This document shows, in pieces, positions 6,683-11,825 of a stretch of 11,825 bases of DNA; the stretch's first letter is position 1; the number at the start of each line of letters is the position of its first letter. The notes beneath the pieces are model-generated. The model searched no databases. It was given only the letters and a program-made list of their open reading frames with translations, and was not told the origin of the DNA. The stretch comes from Gammaproteobacteria bacterium (lineage in GTDB: Bacteria; Pseudomonadota; Gammaproteobacteria; UBA9214), in assembly GCA_003454335.1 (NCBI GenBank), contig DMKK01000147.1:1-11825 (forward strand). Direction: 5' to 3'. The position numbers and the translations under genes are program-made.

Positions 6683-6853
6683 CGTTCTGAACTCCAGGTA
6701 ATTAGTCGGGGTGGTATCGATGCGGGCGGGATAATAGCACTAATATACTGGCATCGGCTAACCTCGAACCTCTGTTTAGGGGGCGTTGTCTGTGTGGAAG
6801 TCAGCCACTGTAGCAGGCACAATATGGCGCATCCACATAACAGGTCAGAAGTC
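6683..6853. other. Divergent intergenic region between the transporter operon and the HD-CBS gene
   Basis: This 171-base gap must hold promoters for both directions. An AT-rich stretch at 6731-6749 contains TATTAT on the minus strand (6731-6736) and TATACT on the plus strand (6744-6749), both plausible -10 hexamers. Neither has a convincing -35 at 16-18 bases, so no promoter is assigned. No clear operator palindrome was seen. Confidence 0.4.
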
Positions 6854-8194
6854 ATGAGTGATCTTGCCGATCGTGCCCGTATCTACGCCACCGAGGCCCA
6901 CCAGCGGATTAACCACCGCAGGAAGTACAACAATGAGCCCTATCATGTACACCTGAGTGCCGTTGCGAAACTGGTTGCCGGGGTGACGGATGACGAGGAA
7001 ATGATTGCGGCTGCCTGGTTGCATGACACCGTTGAAGATACCCAGGCAACACTGGAAGATATTGAAGCAGCATTCGGCGTGTCGGTTGCAGAACTGGTAG
7101 AGGAACTGACGGATGTCAGCAAGCCCGGTGACGGCAACCGCGTGCAACGCAAGCAAATAGACCGCATGCACCTTGCGCAGGCATCAAAGCGTGCCAAAAC
7201 GGTCAAGCTTGCCGATCTGGTTGACAACTGCAAGGACATCACCCGCCATGATCCGCGTTTTGCCCAGGTCTACCTGACTGAAATGAATGACTTGCTGGAT
7301 GTGTTGCAGGGAGGGGATGCGCAGCTCTACCGGCGTGCTGAAAAGATACACGCGAAGAGTGTTGAGAAGCTGGGCCTTACCGATGTATCACAGATACATG
7401 CCTGGTCGCCCGAGAGCCTGGCTGAGTCGTTTCCCGGTGTGACCGGACCGAAGTTCAGGCGCATGTTTATTGAGTTGTTTACCGCCAGGGATATCGCCGA
7501 ATCACTCTACTCATTTGATCTGGACAGTGACTGCGAGACCGTCAGCAAGATCATGCAGCGTCAGCAGCAGGATGTGGCGAGCATCCGTATCAATGGCACC
7601 GTGCAGGGTTATGTTCGCTTCGTTGATCTGGGAGCGGGTGAATGCGCGAACGGCCTGCGGCATTTCACTACCGACCAGGTGGTCACCGGTGATGCAACCC
7701 TGTCTGACGTTGTGCATGTGTTGACGCGCCATGATTACTGTTTCATCAGCCTGCTGGGCGAGGTGGTTGGCGTGATCTGCCGGGATGATATCAACAAGCC
7801 AATGGTGCGCATGTGGCTGTTTGGCCTGATTACCATTATCGAAATGCGTGTGGTGCAACTGATCCAGACAAAGTACCCCGAGGCCACGTGGCAATCCACC
7901 TTGTCGGAAGAGCGTCTGGCAAAGGCCCGGAGCATGCAGCAAGAACGGCAGCGCAGAAATCAGCACTGTCAGCTGATTGACTGCCTGCAATTATCAGACA
8001 AGACACGTGTCGCCATTGAACACCCGGAATTGCTGGAGGCACTTGGTTTTGATTCCAAGCGTACCGCCAAGCTCGTGATCAAGAGCCTGGAATCATTGCG
8101 CAACAATTTGTCTCATGCGCAGGATATCGTGATGCATGATTGGGCGCAGATTGCGCGCCTGTCGCAGCGAATGGAGGAGTATGCGCGGCGGTAG
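6854..8194 (+). CDS. HD-domain (SpoT/Mesh1-type) hydrolase fused to a CBS pair and a HEPN-like C-terminus
   Basis: A 446-residue cytoplasmic protein with three parts. Residues 1-175 match the HD hydrolase of SpoT and small alarmone hydrolases: HRRKYNNEPYHVHL (metal-ligand candidate His33), AAWLHDTVED (His57-Asp58 with Glu61-Asp62) and KTVKLADLVDN (Asp121, Asn125). All expected manganese and catalytic positions are present, and no synthetase domain follows, so ppGpp (or NADPH/related pyrophosphate) hydrolysis is likely. Residues about 226-315 look like a CBS pair, which usually binds adenine nucleotides. Residues 320-446 are helical and include SLRNNLSHAQDI, an R-x4-H motif (Arg416, His421) like that of HEPN domains. 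The start at 6854 is chosen because the HD fold begins directly there. GTG at 6794 and ATG at 6824 are in frame but add unstructured residues with poor ribosome sites. The biological role is unproven. Confidence 0.82.
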   Translation: MSDLADRARIYATEAHQRINHRRKYNNEPYHVHLSAVAKLVAGVTDDEEMIAAAWLHDTVEDTQATLEDIEAAFGVSVAELVEELTDVSKPGDGNRVQRKQIDRMHLAQASKRAKTVKLADLVDNCKDITRHDPRFAQVYLTEMNDLLDVLQGGDAQLYRRAEKIHAKSVEKLGLTDVSQIHAWSPESLAESFPGVTGPKFRRMFIELFTARDIAESLYSFDLDSDCETVSKIMQRQQQDVASIRINGTVQGYVRFVDLGAGECANGLRHFTTDQVVTGDATLSDVVHVLTRHDYCFISLLGEVVGVICRDDINKPMVRMWLFGLITIIEMRVVQLIQTKYPEATWQSTLSEERLAKARSMQQERQRRNQHCQLIDCLQLSDKTRVAIEHPELLEALGFDSKRTAKLVIKSLESLRNNLSHAQDIVMHDWAQIARLSQRMEEYARR

Positions 8195-8209
8195 GGTGTC
8201 AGCCGAATT

Positions 8210-8290
8210 GATGGGTACGTCACTGCGTTCCTTTACCCATCCTACATTTCGCGTTCGTTCGTAGGATGGGTAAAGCGCAGCGTACCCATC
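8210..8290. repeat. Head-to-head pair of GTAG-headed REP-like repeats (BIME-like)
   Basis: The plus-strand arm at 8261-8290 starts GTAGGATGGGTAAAGCGC and ends CGTACCCATC. Its near-perfect inverted copy is at 8210-8245, differing mainly by two 3-base insertions (TCA and TTC). The arms are separated by 15 bases (8246-8260). Each arm is itself an imperfect palindrome, GATGGGTA paired with TACCCATC. The pair can fold into one long hairpin between the HD-CBS gene and the AsmA gene, and may act as a transcript end or processing site. GTAG heads and inverted pairing are the known form of REP/BIME elements mobilised by RAYT transposases; no such transposase is in the window. Confidence 0.8.
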
Positions 8291-8308
8291 AGGTGATGGC
8301 ACCTTTGT

Positions 8309-8338
8309 TTGTATCTGTTTGAGTGAATTTTATATACA
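8309..8338 (+). promoter_or_regulatory. Weak candidate promoter for the AsmA-family gene
   Basis: An AT-rich stretch after the repeat pair contains TTGTAT at 8309-8314 and, 18 bases later, TATACA at 8333-8338. The matches to sigma-70 consensus are modest. It is 64 bases upstream of the predicted TTG start, and no better candidate was seen in the gap. Confidence 0.3.
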
Positions 8339-8387
8339 ATCCGCTCACTATCCCGGGTGCTGTTGAAATCTATAAGTATTTCTTTAT

Positions 8388-8392
8388 AAGGA
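8388..8392 (+). promoter_or_regulatory. Shine-Dalgarno site deciding the TTG start of the AsmA-family gene
   Basis: AAGGA lies ten bases before a TTG at 8403. The GTG at 8399 is out of frame. The first in-frame ATG is more than 150 codons downstream, well past the membrane anchor that AsmA proteins need. TTG is therefore the best-supported initiator. Confidence 0.6.
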
Positions 8393-8402
8393 CTATAAGT
8401 GA

Positions 8403-11400
8403 TTGAATAGTACAAATAAATCGCCAAGTTTTATTGTCCGCTGGCTTAAGCGCCTGGGTATCTTGCTGGTAACTGTCTTGCTGGTAACGGTGTTGCTCAT
8501 TATCGGTGCCCTGATCTTCCTTGACGGTGATCATTACAAGCAGCCCCTTGCCTGGGTTGCCGAGACGTTTTTTGACAGTGAACTGACCATCAGCGGGCCG
8601 TTAAGGGTACATGTATCCACCGGACTGCAATTGCATGCAGAAGGCGTACAGTTCAAGCCGCATGATGACAGTTATTTTCTGAAGGCAGATACCCTGAATA
8701 CTGACATTCGCCTGAAGGATGCCGTTTTCGGAACGTTGTGGATCCGTGATCTTGCAGTGACTGGCTTCTACCTGAAGGTCAATGAATCGGATTCCGATGA
8801 TAAATTCGACTGGAAGAATTTCACCCTGCCGCCCGTTGTTGTTGAAAGGACAAATTTTGACAACCTGATGGTTGAGTATCAGGAGGTCGCGCCCGGCACC
8901 CTGCACAGTTTTGCATTGTCAGAACTGACTTTCGATGATGTCAATGACAGCGGGCCGCTCAGTCTGCAGGCACAGGGTCTGCTGGATGGACGAGGTTTTA
9001 AAATCAATGGCACCTTTCCGCCACTTAAGCAGGCGCTCGATCTGCAGTCACCCAAACCTGTTGTGATTACCGTGGAGGGCGATCGAATACATGCCCGCCT
9101 TGATGGCAGCATTACCGATCCCGCCACTGGCAAGGGGATGGATTTCGAGCTTGAGTACCAGGCCACGGAAATGCATGAGTTGATGGAATTGTTCGGCGAC
9201 GACATCCCCGCTGTTGGCGAACTGCAGGCAACGGCAAGATTGCAGGGTGATTATGCGGTTCCCAGGCTGACAGATATTGACGCCCATATGCATCGGGGAG
9301 AAGAGGTTGATATAAATCTCACTGGTTCGGTTGATGACATCCTGACCGGCGAGGGTATGAACCTGCATCTGGTGGGCCATTCGGACAAGCCCGCGGTAAC
9401 TTCATGGTTGCTGTTCAAAAAACTGGACATGATGGAGTCAATCAGTTTTGACGGGGTGATTCAGGAGAGCAGCGGTCTTTTCTACCTGAAGGACGTCAAT
9501 GCTGCTGCCAGAACCAGCGCAGGCTTGTCGGTTACTGCCAGTGGCGATGCCGAATTGTATGGTGCTGGTCATGTGTTTTCTGCAACGGATACCGGCCTCA
9601 ACCTGAAAGTGACTGCGCCGACTACGGCGGCGCTGAATCTGCTGGAGCTGGAGGATATTCCAGAGCTTGGCGCGATTTTCGGGACCCTGAAACTGATCGC
9701 AAGCCAGGATGCGGTCGGGTTATATGACGCCGATGTCAATATAGGCAGCAAGAAAACCAGCGTGGCACATCTCAAGGGGCTGGTCGGGTACATTCCCCTG
9801 CATGATGCTTCGAAGACCACCGGCATTGATCTGCAGGTGAATATAAAATCCAGGAATGTGGCTGCACTGGGTAAAAAGTTTGGCTATAACATGCAGCAAC
9901 TGGGACCCGGGCATGCCGATACGCGCATAACCGGTGATCTGGATCAGATCAGGCTTGGGGAAACAGTCGTCAGCATTGGCAGGAAAGATGGTGTGTTGAT
10001 GACGGCAAAGGGCAAGGCGGAGAGCATTGTGTTCAACACGCCGTCACTGGAAGCCAATGCACATTTTGATGTCAGGGCATCCATGCCCGACCTGAGTAAC
10101 CTGTCAGAGCTGGCAGGAACTGATTTACCCAAGCTGGGTGCGACGAAAATCAACAGCAAACTGGTTGTCAATAAGTCGGAACTTAAATTTGAAAATCTGA
10201 CCGTTAATATTGGTGCGGCTGATCAGCCAACCATCAAGATGAACGGCAAGGTTGTCACCCTGCTTCACAAGGGCAGTACCATTGATATCAAGTTTGATGT
10301 GGCCGTCGGCGACCTGGCGGCGGCATTGACAGGAAAGCCCCCCGGCTATCTTGGCCGCCTGCATGGAACGGCCGGTATTTCTGATATGGATGGTAGCTGG
10401 GGGATAGAAAGCTTTACGTTGGTTAGCAGCGATACCCGTCTTTACAAGGTAGATATCGGTGGTGGCTACAAGGACCTGGGTAAAAGTGATTTCCTGAAGG
10501 TTAACACCAGTATTGATATTAACGACCCGGTGACCCTGGGTGAGGCGCTGGACATCGATCTGTCAGGGTTCAGTACCTATCATGCAGAAGGCCTGCTTAC
10601 CGGCACCGAAACCACTCTTAGCTATACCGGCAAGGAGTCTCTCGGGAGAACCAGCGCTACCACAGCACTGAGTGGTTCCCTGGTAAAGGGCAGGCCGACC
10701 TTCAAGGGGAAATACGAAATCCCGGTGCTGTATCTCGCTGACTTCGGATTTAATCCAAATGAGGAAGATACGGAGCCAGTCAAGGTAGACCTTGATAGTC
10801 CGGGTCACGGTGATATTTTCAGCCGCGAGCCCTTTGATATTGATGTCCTGAACACCTTTGACCTGGATTTCGATGTCCTGATCGACCAGGTGGAAAGTCA
10901 TGGCGAAATGTCGATTGACAGTGTCAAGGCGCATATTCGCCTCAAGGATGGAGATCTGCAGGTTAAGCCACTCAAGTTCCTCTACGAGGGCGGCACCATG
11001 GATGTTGTTTTTGGTTTGCAGGCACACAGTCCGCCATCTTTCAGACTGCAGGTCACTGCAGATGATCTGAAGCTGGGGCCCACAATGGCGCAGGTGCAGA
11101 ATGATGTTCCAATAAACGGTTACAGCAACATCCACATGGACATGACTGCCAGCGGACAGTCACCCCATGAACTGGCCGCCAGTCTTGGGGGGCAAATAAG
11201 TCTGGGTTTTGAGAATGCCAGAATTCCCAGTAAATATATCCAGTTCCTGTCCGTGGATGTGTTCGGCTGGGCCGTATCGACAACCTTTAGAAAGGACAGG
11301 TATGCCGATCTAAATTGTGTGGTCGCTAAATTCGAGGCAACTGACGGAAAGCTCAAGAGTACGGTGCTGATTGCCGACGGCCCCAATCTGTCACTGGGCG

Positions 11401-11723
11401 GGAGCATCAGGTTGAATCTGCGCAGGGAAACCATGAAAATCGTGATCTTGCCAAAACAGAAGCGTCGCCTGTTCTCGTCCATATCGCCGGTAACCGTAGA
11501 AGGTCCAATGCGGGACCCCCATGTCAAGGCAATTCCGGCGAAGGCAGCAGTTCAGGAAATAGGCGCCATGGCACTGGTGCCATACGTTTATGTGCCACTT
11601 AAGCTGATGGGCAAGTTGTGGTCCATCGTGGATGACGGTGATAAATCCGGACAGGGCTGCGCGTCGGTTAAAGCCGTCGGTGAAGAGGCTGAGAAGGAGT
11701 TGCAGAAAAAGGCGTGGAAGTGA
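8403..11723 (+). CDS. AsmA-family envelope protein, 1106 residues
   Basis: An inner-membrane-anchored protein projecting into the periplasm. A short basic N-terminus (IVRWLKRLG) leads into one transmembrane helix at about 18-41, followed by the AsmA opening (residues 42-170: ITISGPL-like LTISGPLRVH, then repeated beta strands). The body is a long series of amphipathic strands typical of the AsmA/TamB/YhdP group, which form a hydrophobic groove thought to carry phospholipids between membranes. The C-terminal AsmA_2-like region is at about 885-1040, with NGYSNIHMDMTASGQSPHEL and LAASLGGQISLGFENARI. Its length is between that of E. coli AsmA (about 617) and YhdP or TamB (about 1260), so it is not a clear orthologue of any. 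The start is TTG, supported by AAGGA upstream. The gene appears to be single, flanked by repeats on both sides. The lipid-transport role is inferred from the family. Confidence 0.85.
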   Translation: MNSTNKSPSFIVRWLKRLGILLVTVLLVTVLLIIGALIFLDGDHYKQPLAWVAETFFDSELTISGPLRVHVSTGLQLHAEGVQFKPHDDSYFLKADTLNTDIRLKDAVFGTLWIRDLAVTGFYLKVNESDSDDKFDWKNFTLPPVVVERTNFDNLMVEYQEVAPGTLHSFALSELTFDDVNDSGPLSLQAQGLLDGRGFKINGTFPPLKQALDLQSPKPVVITVEGDRIHARLDGSITDPATGKGMDFELEYQATEMHELMELFGDDIPAVGELQATARLQGDYAVPRLTDIDAHMHRGEEVDINLTGSVDDILTGEGMNLHLVGHSDKPAVTSWLLFKKLDMMESISFDGVIQESSGLFYLKDVNAAARTSAGLSVTASGDAELYGAGHVFSATDTGLNLKVTAPTTAALNLLELEDIPELGAIFGTLKLIASQDAVGLYDADVNIGSKKTSVAHLKGLVGYIPLHDASKTTGIDLQVNIKSRNVAALGKKFGYNMQQLGPGHADTRITGDLDQIRLGETVVSIGRKDGVLMTAKGKAESIVFNTPSLEANAHFDVRASMPDLSNLSELAGTDLPKLGATKINSKLVVNKSELKFENLTVNIGAADQPTIKMNGKVVTLLHKGSTIDIKFDVAVGDLAAALTGKPPGYLGRLHGTAGISDMDGSWGIESFTLVSSDTRLYKVDIGGGYKDLGKSDFLKVNTSIDINDPVTLGEALDIDLSGFSTYHAEGLLTGTETTLSYTGKESLGRTSATTALSGSLVKGRPTFKGKYEIPVLYLADFGFNPNEEDTEPVKVDLDSPGHGDIFSREPFDIDVLNTFDLDFDVLIDQVESHGEMSIDSVKAHIRLKDGDLQVKPLKFLYEGGTMDVVFGLQAHSPPSFRLQVTADDLKLGPTMAQVQNDVPINGYSNIHMDMTASGQSPHELAASLGGQISLGFENARIPSKYIQFLSVDVFGWAVSTTFRKDRYADLNCVVAKFEATDGKLKSTVLIADGPNLSLGGSIRLNLRRETMKIVILPKQKRRLFSSISPVTVEGPMRDPHVKAIPAKAAVQEIGAMALVPYVYVPLKLMGKLWSIVDDGDKSGQGCASVKAVGEEAEKELQKKAWK

Positions 11724-11734
11724 TGGTCATGTTT

Positions 11735-11763
11735 GTCAGAAATATCTGTGGCTGATATTTGAC
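11735..11763 (+). terminator. Stem-loop downstream of the AsmA-family gene, possible transcript end
   Basis: GTCAGAAATATC (11735-11746) pairs with GATATTTGAC (11754-11763) around a 7-base loop, with a short bulge in the left arm. It begins 11 bases after the stop codon. The stem is AT-rich and is not followed by a U run, so it may be a stabilising hairpin and not a classical intrinsic terminator. Confidence 0.35.
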
Positions 11764-11800
11764 TGTGCTGGCAACGGATAAAGCGTAGTGTGAGACCATG

Positions 11801-11825
11801 TTTGTAGGATGTGCTGAGCTTGCGA
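11801..11825 (+). repeat. GTAG-headed dispersed repeat, copy 2 (cut by window edge)
   Basis: The first 18 bases are identical to those at 1382-1399. The sequence continues CTTGCGA to the window end. If it is a REP-like palindrome of the form GATGTGCT...AGCACATC, the right arm should lie just outside the window. Confidence 0.55.

Noticed and set aside
6794..6853. Longer N-terminus for the HD-CBS protein from GTG 6794 or ATG 6824
   Set aside because: The extra residues are unlike the family, and neither start has a good ribosome site; the HD fold begins right after the ATG at 6854.
10563..11135. Minus-strand open frame (190 codons) within the AsmA-family gene
   Set aside because: It lies entirely inside a well-supported coding region and has no family features; explained as a shadow frame.

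Overview
The window looks like ordinary chromosomal DNA from a free-living, mid-GC Gammaproteobacterium. The clues are a CbpA/CbpM co-chaperone pair, an AsmA-type envelope protein, several lipoproteins with gammaproteobacterial-style lipoboxes, and short intergenic repeats with a GTAG head like gammaproteobacterial REP elements. The species cannot be named from this sequence alone. I see no rRNA, tRNA, CRISPR array, prophage or complete insertion sequence.

Layout: A REP-like repeat arm at 1-36 is followed by cbpA (115-1065) and cbpM (1062-1388), which overlap by an ATGA. The cbpM stop codon lies inside a second GTAG-type repeat. Next comes a lipoprotein with two VOC (glyoxalase-like) domains (1471-2409). 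Its stop overlaps, or nearly overlaps, the start of a small low-complexity His/Asp/Arg-Pro/Gly lipoprotein (2412-2792), and a run of eight G bases at 2396-2403 sits at the junction. The next 350 bases hold the decayed remnant of a PAS histidine kinase: its PAS start and its ATP-binding end are joined in different frames, and the whole middle is missing.

On the minus strand, a two-gene operon reads from a 715-residue fusion of a dicarboxylate/amino-acid:cation symporter with a C-terminal solute-binding domain (6682-4535) into a patatin-like phospholipase lipoprotein (4525-3146), with a 9-base gap. Divergent from it, on the plus strand, is a three-part protein (6854-8194): an HD hydrolase of the SpoT/Mesh1 type with a complete ppGpp-hydrolase active site, a CBS pair, and a helical C-terminus carrying an RNNLSH motif like that of HEPN proteins. 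A back-to-back pair of GTAG repeats (8210-8290) separates it from a 1106-residue AsmA-family protein that starts with TTG (8403-11723). The window ends in a third GTAG-type repeat, cut by the boundary.

How it fits together: most products are envelope-directed (three lipoproteins, a fused transporter-binding protein, an AsmA family member). The two cytoplasmic exceptions are the DnaK co-chaperone pair and the alarmone-hydrolase-like protein. The most promising leads for new biology are the HD-CBS-HEPN-like fusion and the transporter/binding-protein fusion with its phospholipase partner. Both domain calls come from reading motifs by eye and were not checked by profile or structure searches.
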